This document shows, piece after piece, positions 7,161-14,777 of a stretch of DNA of 64,000 bases; within the stretch, counting starts at the first letter, position 1, and each line of letters opens with the position of its first letter. This stretch comes from an uncultured SAR86 cluster bacterium (GTDB lineage: Bacteria > Pseudomonadota > Gammaproteobacteria > Magnimaribacterales > AG-339-G14), in the NCBI GenBank assembly GCA_902526045.1, contig CABZJI010000001.1, forward strand, positions 315,248 through 379,247, in the 5' to 3' direction. Below the pieces are notes generated by a model. The model was not told the origin of the DNA and did not search any database. It saw only the letters and a list, made by a program, of their open reading frames with translations. The position numbers and the translations under genes were made by a program.

Positions 7161-9902
7161 TTAGAATCTGTACTGTATACCAGCTTTAACGATCCTTCCT
7201 ACAGGAGAATGAGTAAATGCATCATAACCCAACTCAGCAGGAGCCAATGGTGGCTTCTCATCAAGAAGGTTGTGGGCACTTAGATTAAGAGTAACTCTAT
7301 CATCAGCTAAATTTACTGAGTAATTGAAGTCTAATGTATTCATAGAATCAATCTTATCTCCTACAAATGTGTATCCCGCAGTAATAGTATCAGGGATCTC
7401 ATATTCACTTGTATGTCTCAAGTAGATGTTCATTCTATGAATATCGATATCAATACCTAATCCTAAGAACAGCTGAAGTTCCGGTAGAGATCTTATAACG
7501 ATTGGAGACACAGACGATCTAGTGTTGTACTTACCCACTGCTTCGTAAGTTGCTCCATCTAGAGCACCAATACCACCAGCAACGTCATATTGCGTAAGAT
7601 ATGTTCCACCATATGAAAATTGCATTACAGCATTTCCAGAATCAAAACCAACAGAACCTTCAAAATCAAGTCCTGAAACATCAACATCATCACCATTGAT
7701 GAAATCAGTTTCAATTCTAGCTACTCCACTAGTGTCATCACCAGGAGTGTTATAAATGATCCTAGCAGTAGGACTAGTCGAAGCCGTTCTTGCAAAACCA
7801 TTTGTGAACGCTAGGTTGAAGTAATCAAAAGTTAATTGGCTACGATCAGTTGGTCTGATGATAAACCCGATGTTCATGTTATCTGATTGCTCTGGTAACA
7901 GAGTTGAGGGAACTGGAGTCACTACAGTTACATACTCACCTATTGGGGCGTAACGTTCTAAAGACTCAGTTGGCTGACTCGCAAGAATAGGAGTTCTATA
8001 AGTTTGTTCATAAGAGAATCTCAAACTAAATATATCTGTAGCATCCCAAATGAAAGACAGTCTTGGTTTAGTCACTGAATCAATTTCATAATCAATGTAT
8101 CTAGCACCAAGTTGCAACTCAAAATTATCGCCAGCAGGTATTAAAACCTCACCAAATAATGAAGTAACTTCATTATCTGTTCTTTCAGTTTTATCCATAG
8201 TTAAAAAATGAAAAACAGTATTACATTTTCCATTGTCTGGACATCTGTTATCACCTGCAGCCCTATAAAAACCATAAAATTTTCTAAATTGTGCTCCAAC
8301 AGCCCAACCTATGTCGTTTGCACCCATTCCAGAGAAAACAAACTCTCCAACTGTAAGCGATTTCTTTTCTTCGCTTTCAGGTCCGCCCCAGAAGAAATCC
8401 CATGCGTCTGGATGATTGTAATAAGCAGCATCTGGAGATGCACCTATTGCAGCTCCAACTGGATTCCAATAGTGACAGTTACCAACACCTGCAGCCGCTA
8501 AGGCAGCGTCAGTTCCAATTTCATAGAATTCACCTGTAGCAGGATCTCTACAATCTTCTCCACCAATACCATTTAGGGCCATTGCATACCTATCAGTTAA
8601 AGTATCACCCCAGGCATTACTCCACTCTGTAGCGCCATAAGTGATACTCGCATCAAACGTAACTGATTCATTTATGTCAGTGGTTATACCAGCAACAATT
8701 CTATCTGAATCGTGATAGTTTGGCCTCTCCATTCCAGGACCTTCAATGGCTCTCGCTCTGTGCCAAGTTAAAGCAGAAGTTCCCATGTCCACGCCAGTGG
8801 CTCTCTCAATTTCTTGGAACCCTGGGTTATGGTCAGGAATAGCTAGGTAATAACCCGCAGCAGTTGGCGGATAAGAAGGCGATCCAGTATAAGTAGTATC
8901 CAAACCAGCATGCAAGTACTCAAAATATAAAACAGTATCATCATTTATATCCGATTCAGCTGTTACATAAAGTTTGTTTCTTGTTGTTGGATCAATGGCA
9001 TTTGAAAAAGGCACATAGTTGAATCCACATTTAGAGTGAGCACTTCCAGAGAGGACTGCTGAATAAGCAAGCCCCTTAGTTTTGGATTTAGCTACAGGAA
9101 CACTCATACCACAAGTTGGATCCATAATAGCGTCCTCACCCTGAGCAGCTCCACCAGCAATTGGATGCCAAGTTCCAGGATTACCAAATGATGATGCGCC
9201 TAAAGGCCAAGTAGTTGGATCTTTCCAATCAACCAGACCAAGATCTATGTTCATCAACCGTCCAATTTCTTCATATTCATAAGAAATAGTGAATCTGTTA
9301 TCACCGTTTTGATTTCCATAAATGAATCCAAAATTGTAACCAGGATCAGCATTATTAATGTTGGTAGTAGAAAGGTTCATCTCGAAACCTTCAAAGTCAG
9401 TTCTTGTAATCATATTGAACACACCAGCAACCGCATCAGAACCATATGTAGTAGAACCACCGTTTTTAAGCAATTCAATACGTTTCAAAGCAATCGATGG
9501 GAAGTTACCAATATCAACTGGCGACTCAGCAGAGTTAGTAGCAACAGCAGTTTCAACCATCCTCTTACCATTAATTAGAACAAGGGTTCTGGCAACACCA
9601 AGACCTCTTATGTTCACGTTTTTAATACCGGTTATTGTTCCTCCTTCAACGAATTGTTCAGACGTATTTACCGTTCCAGATACAGCAGTAAGATTCCTGA
9701 CTAGATCTGATATTTCCGGTTGTCCAGACGACTCAAAATCATCCCTATCGTAGGTATCTACAGGTACAGATAAAACTTCTCTGTCGGTAGCAATTAAAGA
9801 ACCAGTTACTACGACCTCTTCAGTATCATCATCCTGTGAATTAACAAAAGGAATGCAAAGGAGAGAGATTAAAAATAACCTTAATAAATAGAATTTATTC
9901 AT
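7161..9902 (-). CDS. TonB-dependent receptor, outer membrane (substrate unknown)
   Basis: 913-residue outer-membrane gated channel driven by TonB-ExbBD. A signal peptide (LFLISLLCIPFVNS, cleaved before QDD) leads to a TonB box (TEEVVVTGS), then a plug domain with VNIRGLGVARTLVLINGKR and GSDAVAGVFNMITR, then a long beta-barrel ending in GIQYRF with the terminal aromatic residue needed for BAM assembly. The length and plug resemble the large marine receptors for organic polymers or other bulky ligands rather than the siderophore group, but nothing nearby identifies the ligand. A strong AGGGGG ribosome site (complement of 9909-9914) lies 6 bases before the ATG. No Fur box on its side. Confidence 0.9.
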   Translation of the reverse strand: MNKFYLLRLFLISLLCIPFVNSQDDDTEEVVVTGSLIATDREVLSVPVDTYDRDDFESSGQPEISDLVRNLTAVSGTVNTSEQFVEGGTITGIKNVNIRGLGVARTLVLINGKRMVETAVATNSAESPVDIGNFPSIALKRIELLKNGGSTTYGSDAVAGVFNMITRTDFEGFEMNLSTTNINNADPGYNFGFIYGNQNGDNRFTISYEYEEIGRLMNIDLGLVDWKDPTTWPLGASSFGNPGTWHPIAGGAAQGEDAIMDPTCGMSVPVAKSKTKGLAYSAVLSGSAHSKCGFNYVPFSNAIDPTTRNKLYVTAESDINDDTVLYFEYLHAGLDTTYTGSPSYPPTAAGYYLAIPDHNPGFQEIERATGVDMGTSALTWHRARAIEGPGMERPNYHDSDRIVAGITTDINESVTFDASITYGATEWSNAWGDTLTDRYAMALNGIGGEDCRDPATGEFYEIGTDAALAAAGVGNCHYWNPVGAAIGASPDAAYYNHPDAWDFFWGGPESEEKKSLTVGEFVFSGMGANDIGWAVGAQFRKFYGFYRAAGDNRCPDNGKCNTVFHFLTMDKTERTDNEVTSLFGEVLIPAGDNFELQLGARYIDYEIDSVTKPRLSFIWDATDIFSLRFSYEQTYRTPILASQPTESLERYAPIGEYVTVVTPVPSTLLPEQSDNMNIGFIIRPTDRSQLTFDYFNLAFTNGFARTASTSPTARIIYNTPGDDTSGVARIETDFINGDDVDVSGLDFEGSVGFDSGNAVMQFSYGGTYLTQYDVAGGIGALDGATYEAVGKYNTRSSVSPIVIRSLPELQLFLGLGIDIDIHRMNIYLRHTSEYEIPDTITAGYTFVGDKIDSMNTLDFNYSVNLADDRVTLNLSAHNLLDEKPPLAPAELGYDAFTHSPVGRIVKAGIQYRF

Positions 9903-9935
9903 AATTTTCCCCCTAGAAAATAATCTATATCCTGC

Positions 9936-9964
9936 AGAATATTCAACTCTTTAGTAAGCGTCAA
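9936..9964 (-). promoter_or_regulatory. Candidate sigma-70 promoter of the 913-residue TonB receptor
   Basis: Read on the minus strand: TTGACG (complement of 9959-9964, 5 of 6), 17-base spacer, TATTCT (complement of 9936-9941, 4 of 6), about 34 bases before the start codon. Visual call only. Confidence 0.45.
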
Positions 9965-10073
9965 ACTCTTATTTTTGTGCTTAATACAAGAAATAAGTAA
10001 AAGGTCAAGACTTTTAATTCTAAATTTTTTTATTTTTTTTTAAAGAAAGTTATAAAGGTATCGCTAAAAGGAA

Positions 10074-10101
10074 TTGATAATCATTCTCATTTGTATATAA
10101 T
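10074..10101 (+). promoter_or_regulatory. Sigma-70 promoter of the siderophore receptor
   Basis: TTGATA (10074-10079, 5 of 6), 16-base spacer, perfect TATAAT (10096-10101), about 56 bases before the likely start at 10158. Both Fur-like boxes overlap or flank it, as expected for an iron-repressed promoter. Confidence 0.65.
10076..10094 (+). promoter_or_regulatory. Fur box 1 (upstream)
   Basis: 19-base window beginning GATAATCATTCTCATT matches the classical Fur consensus at 13 of 19 positions by hand count and covers part of the -35 and the spacer. Binding here by iron-loaded Fur would block polymerase. Confidence 0.55.
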
Positions 10102-10102
10102 T

Positions 10103-10121
10103 GCGAATGATTCTCATTATC
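10103..10121 (+). promoter_or_regulatory. Fur box 2 (downstream)
   Basis: The 19 bases match the Fur consensus at 15 of 19 positions by hand count, including an intact right arm TCATTATC. It lies directly after the -10, over the expected transcription start, 27 bases downstream of box 1. Confidence 0.7.
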
Positions 10122-10157
10122 AACATGAAAATCAACTTAAAACTTTGGGAAAAAATT

Positions 10158-12215
10158 ATGAAAAAATTTATATACACCGCATTATTCTTAATAAGTTCAA
10201 TTAGCATATTCGCTCAAAATAATGATGATGTTGAAGAGGTGGAAGTAAAAGGAAAAGTCCTTTACGTTGATCAGGTTAATTCTTTAACACCTCCAGTGCC
10301 GATTTTAGATGTCCCGCAATCAGTTTCTGTTGTAACAGATGAGGATATAAAAAATCAGGGTTTTAGAGAAATATCAGACATAATAAGGTATACCCCTGGT
10401 GTAAATACTTCTCAGGGTGAAGGACACCGTGACGCTGTTGTCTTTAGAGGAGTTAGATCTACCGCAGATTTTTACCAAGATGGTGTCAGAGATGATGTTC
10501 AGTACTATCGATCTCTCTACAATGTTGAGCAAGTAGAGGTCCTCAGGGGAGCAAATGCACTTTTATTTGGTAGAGGTGGAACAGGTGGTTTAATCAACAG
10601 AGTATCAAAAAAGGCAGAGATTGGAGAAGCTTTCGGAAGTTTTGATATTGGTGCTGACTCTTTTGGAGGGTCTGACATAGCCTTAGATGCTAACTTTGCA
10701 ACCTCACAAAATACTGCAATTAGGCTTAATCTTCATACCGACTCTTTAGCAAATCACAGGGATTTTTATGAAGGAGAGAGGTATGGAATTAATCCTACCG
10801 TAAAAGTTCAAGTCAACGATGATACAGTGATTGATTTATCATATGAATACGCAGATCACGAAAGGTTCATTGATAGAGGTATCCCAACCGAAAATGGAGC
10901 TCCAGTTGAAGCACTTAAGGATGTTGTTTTTGGTACAAAAGATCTTAACTTGCAAACCTTAGAAGCAAGCATATTAAAAGGTATTCTTTCACATAATTAT
11001 TCAGAAACGGGGAAATTGAATATTTCTGTTACCGCAAATGATTTCAGCAAGTTATATAAAAACCTTTATGCATCTGGTTATGATGGGACATTAGTGACTA
11101 TGGATGGTTATTTGGACCCCACAAGCAGAGAAAGTCTAATTTTCTCAGGAAATATTGTTAATGAATTTTCCAATGGCTCAACCACCGGAACAGTATTATT
11201 TGGTTATGACTACCTAGATACAGATAATAAAAATTATCGTTACAACACCTTCTTTTCAAATACTGAGGATGATAATGAAATTTTCAAGGTGTCAAGGCCG
11301 ATGGATTTTTCTGTGAATTCAGATGGTATTGCTTCAACTGTTGACTATACAACAGACCTTAAGAGCAAATCAGAATCAGATATAGAAGTAAACTCCTTGT
11401 ACCTGCAAGGGGATATAAACTTTAATGATCAATGGAAAATGATAATTGGAGGAAGATTAGAAACTTTCGATATCACTGTAACGGATGTTAAAAAATCTCA
11501 AGCTCAAACAAGAGAGGACAACGTTTTCTCTCCAAGATTTGGAGTTATCTACAAACCCCAAGAAACGATGTCAGTTTATTTGAGTTACAGCGAAAGTTTT
11601 CTGCCAAGATCTGGTGAACAATTTAAAGCTTTGAGCGCCTCATCGGCAGCTCTTGATCCAGATGTATTTGAGAATACAGAACTAGGTTTTAAATATGATA
11701 TTAGCGAAAGACTTTTTCTTGCTTTAAGTGCTTTCAATAGTGAGCAAACTAGAGCAGAAAGGACGGACGCTGATGCCGAGCAATCTTTTGTTAGAGGTCT
11801 AAAAGTTAGCGGATTTGAAATAGAACTGACAGGAGATATCGATGATCAAAATAGCTTATCTTTTGGATATTCCTCCCTTGATGGTGAGACAAAAAGTGGG
11901 GGTCAACCAAGAGAGATTCCTGAACAAATGCTCTCTGCTTGGTATTCATACCAAGCAAACGATCTATTTGGTCTTGGAATTGGTGTAACGCATCAAGGAG
12001 AGTCAGCAATAAAAGATGATAAGCCAACATTATTGTTACCCGACTATACTAGAATTGACTTTGCATTCTTCTTTAATGTTTCTGAAAATGATGTTGTAAG
12101 GATAAATGTAGAGAATGCTACTGATGAGTTATATTTTCCTCATTCGCATAGTACTCACCAAGCTTCAGTAGGGGAGTCAGTAAATGCAAGAGTCTCATAC
12201 ACAAGAAGGTTCTAA
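10158..12215 (+). CDS. TonB-dependent siderophore receptor (iron-regulated)
   Basis: 685 residues from ATG 10158. Earlier in-frame ATGs from 10101 lie inside the promoter/operator and would spoil the signal peptide MKKFIYTALFLISSISIFA. TonB box DDVEEVEVKG follows. The plug has the siderophore-group motifs VPQSVSVVTDEDI, YTPGV and the stretch around VFRGVRSTADFYQDGVRDD, then VEVLRGANALLFGRGG. The barrel ends in ARVSYTRRF. This fits the ferric-siderophore subgroup (FhuA/Fiu-like). Fur control is strongly suggested by the promoter. Ligand not determined: no siderophore synthesis genes are nearby, so it probably scavenges siderophores made by others. Confidence 0.92.
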   Translation: MKKFIYTALFLISSISIFAQNNDDVEEVEVKGKVLYVDQVNSLTPPVPILDVPQSVSVVTDEDIKNQGFREISDIIRYTPGVNTSQGEGHRDAVVFRGVRSTADFYQDGVRDDVQYYRSLYNVEQVEVLRGANALLFGRGGTGGLINRVSKKAEIGEAFGSFDIGADSFGGSDIALDANFATSQNTAIRLNLHTDSLANHRDFYEGERYGINPTVKVQVNDDTVIDLSYEYADHERFIDRGIPTENGAPVEALKDVVFGTKDLNLQTLEASILKGILSHNYSETGKLNISVTANDFSKLYKNLYASGYDGTLVTMDGYLDPTSRESLIFSGNIVNEFSNGSTTGTVLFGYDYLDTDNKNYRYNTFFSNTEDDNEIFKVSRPMDFSVNSDGIASTVDYTTDLKSKSESDIEVNSLYLQGDINFNDQWKMIIGGRLETFDITVTDVKKSQAQTREDNVFSPRFGVIYKPQETMSVYLSYSESFLPRSGEQFKALSASSAALDPDVFENTELGFKYDISERLFLALSAFNSEQTRAERTDADAEQSFVRGLKVSGFEIELTGDIDDQNSLSFGYSSLDGETKSGGQPREIPEQMLSAWYSYQANDLFGLGIGVTHQGESAIKDDKPTLLLPDYTRIDFAFFFNVSENDVVRINVENATDELYFPHSHSTHQASVGESVNARVSYTRRF

Positions 12216-12236
12216 AAAAATTAGAGAGAGATATGT

Positions 12237-12480
12237 TTGCTCCGAGTTCCATGATTTCAAAAGCCGCTGGCGGAGCGGTAATGAATTTCAATACCCTGAT
12301 GAGGATTCGGAGCAATTCATCTCAAAAAGTTCAGTTCTTTTTAGGAGAGAGAACTGAAGGGAAAATCAATCTTACCATCTGTACCTACCATCAAGATTGA
12401 TTTTCCCTGCAACTTAAAGATTCTGGAAGAGTTTATTTTATTCGCTCCATAACACCCCTTATGAAAAATTAAGCTCTTCC
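12237..12480 (+). other. Spacer packed with successive inverted repeats; possible structured RNA or leader
   Basis: The 290 bases between the siderophore receptor and FTR1 hold four stem-forming pairs in order. 1: TTGCTCCGA 12237-12245 with TCGGAGCAA 12307-12315 (9 bp, enclosing a GC-rich region with smaller hairpins). 2: TTCAGTTCT 12330-12338 with AGAACTGAA 12350-12358 (9 bp, loop containing AGGAG). 3: a perfect 15-bp stem 12359-12373 with 12393-12407, directly abutting stem 2. 4: GGAAGAG 12425-12431 with CTCTTCC 12474-12480, extendable. None has a terminator T-run. It could be a 3' UTR-derived RNA, a 5' leader of FTR1, or a free RNA. I recognise no known family. Confidence 0.45.
12359..12407. 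repeat. Perfect 15-bp inverted repeat with 19-base loop
   Basis: GGGAAAATCAATCTT (12359-12373) pairs with AAGATTGATTTTCCC (12393-12407). The loop ACCATC-TGTACCT-ACCATC is itself symmetric, with ACCATC at both ends. This is the longest perfect inverted repeat I found in the window. The bases after it (TGCAACTTAAAG) do not form a terminator tail. Confidence 0.85.
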
Positions 12481-12505
12481 GCTCTTTATTTGCTAAATTA
12501 TCATA

Positions 12506-13414
12506 ATGAATGAGTTCATCATAGTTTTCAGAGAAACTCTTGAGGCTTCTCTTATTGTAGGGATTATCTACACAATCCTTATAAAAAATGAATTGTATGA
12601 ATCTATTAAGAAACTTTGGATTGGTGTTGCTGCAGCCCTTGTTTTTAGCGTCCTCGTAGGTTATCTGGTTTACGTGCTCAAGGAGAGTTTCAGCAATGAA
12701 TCTGCAAGGGCTCTTTTTGAATCAATATTTATGTTTATTACTGCCGGTTTGATTTGGTATGTCATTTTCTGGCTATCAAAACATGTAAGCGATAGAAAAC
12801 AAATTGAGGTCGAAACAAATACTGCTGTTCAGGCGTCAACCTGGGGAATTTTCTTTGTAATTTTCTTCTCCATCCTAAGAGAGGGATTTGAAACTGCAAT
12901 TTTCCTTTTGGGCAGCTTTTCAATGACAGGTTCCTTTAGTTATCTCGGGTTCACTATAGGTGCAGCATTAGCAATTTTAATTGGTTATCTTGTTGTTGTT
13001 CAGGGCAAAAGAATTAATTTAAGATCTTTCTTTCAAGGGACAACTTTATTACTGGTATTTTTGGCATCAGGCATGATTGCTTATGGAACCCACGAAGCAG
13101 AAAGTTACCTTGTCAAATCAGACAATCTCCAATTGATAGGTATAGAAAATAAATCAGACATCGCTCGTCCTTGGGATATCTTACAACCCAAAACTAGTCT
13201 TGACGAAACAGACAACTCTTTCTTTTATTCCTACGATTTGAAGGGCAAACAACAGTATACGCACATCATGCACGACAGCGGAAGAGTTGGTGTATTTCTC
13301 AAAGGATTCTTTGGCTACAACAGCAATCCAAACTACATTGAATTACTTTTCTGGATTATCTCTTTGGTCGGAGGGATAGCTCTTTGGAGATCTTTCTATC
13401 GCCCAGCAACCTAA
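12506..13414 (+). CDS. FTR1 family iron permease
   Basis: 302-residue inner-membrane protein of the OFeT/FTR1 family. It has the two hallmark iron-binding helices with RExxE motifs, RETLE (9-13) and REGFE (125-129), separated by hydrophobic segments, and further membrane helices to the C terminus. The residue 196-275 loop is hydrophilic and probably periplasmic. In yeast, FTR1 moves Fe3+ with a ferroxidase. The bacterial EfeU partners EfeO and EfeB are not in the window. No clear ribosome site: the start codon lies in a partial Fur-like sequence, AATTATCATAAT (12496-12507). It ends one base from hemA, facing it. Confidence 0.88.
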   Translation: MNEFIIVFRETLEASLIVGIIYTILIKNELYESIKKLWIGVAAALVFSVLVGYLVYVLKESFSNESARALFESIFMFITAGLIWYVIFWLSKHVSDRKQIEVETNTAVQASTWGIFFVIFFSILREGFETAIFLLGSFSMTGSFSYLGFTIGAALAILIGYLVVVQGKRINLRSFFQGTTLLLVFLASGMIAYGTHEAESYLVKSDNLQLIGIENKSDIARPWDILQPKTSLDETDNSFFYSYDLKGKQQYTHIMHDSGRVGVFLKGFFGYNSNPNYIELLFWIISLVGGIALWRSFYRPAT

Positions 13415-13415
13415 G

Positions 13416-14657
13416 TTAAGAATTTAAATTTACTACTTTGTTGTATGCCTCAACCCTTTCTAGAGACATTTCTGTCCAAACATCATCAATAGCATTTAAA
13501 AAGTTTTGAATATCCGTTGCGTTATGTTTTGGGGTAATTGTCACTCTAAATCTTTCATCACCTTTTGGGACTGTTGGGAAGAAGACAGGCTGAATATATA
13601 TTCCGTGCTTATCAACTAAGAGATTTGCTGCGTCTTTACACAGGACTGGATCTTTAATAAGAATTGGAATTATGTGACTATCATTTTCGATAAATGGAAT
13701 ATTGAGATCTCTTAAACCAGTTCTAATTTGATCAGAATTGAATTTTATTTCTCTTCTTAGGTGATCTGCTTTTTTGGCTAATTTTATTGCTTTGACAGAA
13801 CTTGCAACAATGGACGGATTTACTGATGAAGTAAATATAAATCCAGGAGCAAAACTTCTAATAAAATCTATGATATCCGCGTTAGCAGCTACATAACCAC
13901 CTAGTTGACCAAAAGATTTTGAGAGAGTTCCGTTAATAATATCTATTTTATCGGCGACTCCAGCTTCAGCAGCAATACCCCTTCCTTCTGGACCGTATAA
14001 GCCAACAGAATGAACTTCGTCTAGGTAGGTAAGCGCATTATATTTCTCTGCAAGCCAAATAATCTTTTCAATGGGAGACCTTAAGCCTTCCATAGAATAG
14101 AGGGACTCAAAGACAATCATTTTAGGAGTATTTGCATTTGACGTTCTCAACAGCTCCTCTAGATGTTCGGTATCATTGTGTCTAAAAATATGAACTTTCA
14201 CGTTTGCATTTTTTATTCCTTGAATCATCGAAGCATGATTTAGTTCATCTGAATATATTTCAATTCCTTCTAGTTTTTTGCATAAAGTCCATAAAGTAGA
14301 TTGATTGGCTGTATAGGCAGAAGGAAATATCAAGGCAGAATCTTTTTTATGCAATTCAGCAAGTGTTCTTTCAAGATCCGCATGATATGAAGAAGTTCCA
14401 GAGATGTTTCTTGTACCGCCAGAGCCAGTTCCTAACTCTTGTGTAACTTTGATGGTTTCATTAACAATAGCAGGATGTTGACTTAGGTTTAAATAATCAT
14501 TACTACACCAAACCTCAACCTGTCTTTTAGACTCTCCATCGTGTTCGGTTGCTTTTGGAAAAGTGGATCGTGTTCTATTTATTTCGCGAAATTTTCTATA
14601 TAAACCCTGTGACTTAAGGGATTTAAGTTCGTCGCTAAAAAATTTTTCATAATTCAT
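13416..14657 (-). CDS. hemA: 5-aminolevulinate synthase (ALAS, Shemin pathway)
   Basis: Condenses glycine and succinyl-CoA to 5-aminolevulinate, the first heme precursor, using PLP. 413 residues, the usual size of the alphaproteobacterial enzyme. Diagnostic ALAS stretches are WCSNDYL (50-56), [13 protein letters not shown] (76-88), [10 protein letters not shown] (136-145), YLDEVHSVG (211-219), the PLP lysine in TLSKSFG (K247), SFAPGFIF and [16 protein letters not shown] and BioF paralogs differ at these places. AGAAGG ribosome site (complement of 14664-14669), 6 bases before the ATG. Most gammaproteobacteria make ALA from glutamyl-tRNA, so this gene is unusual and may be horizontally acquired. 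It is divergent from hemC. Confidence 0.93.
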   Translation of the reverse strand: MNYEKFFSDELKSLKSQGLYRKFREINRTRSTFPKATEHDGESKRQVEVWCSNDYLNLSQHPAIVNETIKVTQELGTGSGGTRNISGTSSYHADLERTLAELHKKDSALIFPSAYTANQSTLWTLCKKLEGIEIYSDELNHASMIQGIKNANVKVHIFRHNDTEHLEELLRTSNANTPKMIVFESLYSMEGLRSPIEKIIWLAEKYNALTYLDEVHSVGLYGPEGRGIAAEAGVADKIDIINGTLSKSFGQLGGYVAANADIIDFIRSFAPGFIFTSSVNPSIVASSVKAIKLAKKADHLRREIKFNSDQIRTGLRDLNIPFIENDSHIIPILIKDPVLCKDAANLLVDKHGIYIQPVFFPTVPKGDERFRVTITPKHNATDIQNFLNAIDDVWTEMSLERVEAYNKVVNLNS

Positions 14658-14777
14658 TAATTACCTTCTATTTAATTTAACTTGATTTGCAAAATGAATT
14701 CGTCAGAACTATAACACATCAGAACTTCTTCCAACATTCGGGTATCATTATGTTTTTATTAAGAACAAACAGTTATA

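Noticed and set aside
9309-9753. Open frames of 89 and 131 codons on the + strand inside the 913-residue TonB receptor gene
   Set aside because: They are antisense to a well-supported gene, have no homology I can recognise and no ribosome site; shadows of the real frame.
10101-10157. Upstream ATG start for the siderophore receptor
   Set aside because: It lies in the -10 and Fur box region and would put 19 extra residues before a complete signal peptide.
12296-12364. CTGATGA followed later by GAAA, resembling hammerhead ribozyme core segments
   Set aside because: The bases right after CTGATGA do not pair with those before GAAA, so stem II cannot form. Likely coincidence.
12233-12400. 55-codon reading frame from ATG 12233 with an AG-rich stretch before it, between the siderophore receptor and FTR1
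   Set aside because: It runs straight through three of the inverted repeats, ends inside the second arm of the 15-bp stem, and resembles no protein I know. The palindromes explain the sequence better than a coding function.
12496-12507. Fur box at the FTR1 start (AATTATCATAAT)
   Set aside because: Only two of the three hexamers of the Fur pattern fit, and such AT-rich palindromes are expected by chance here. Mentioned under the gene but not called as a site.
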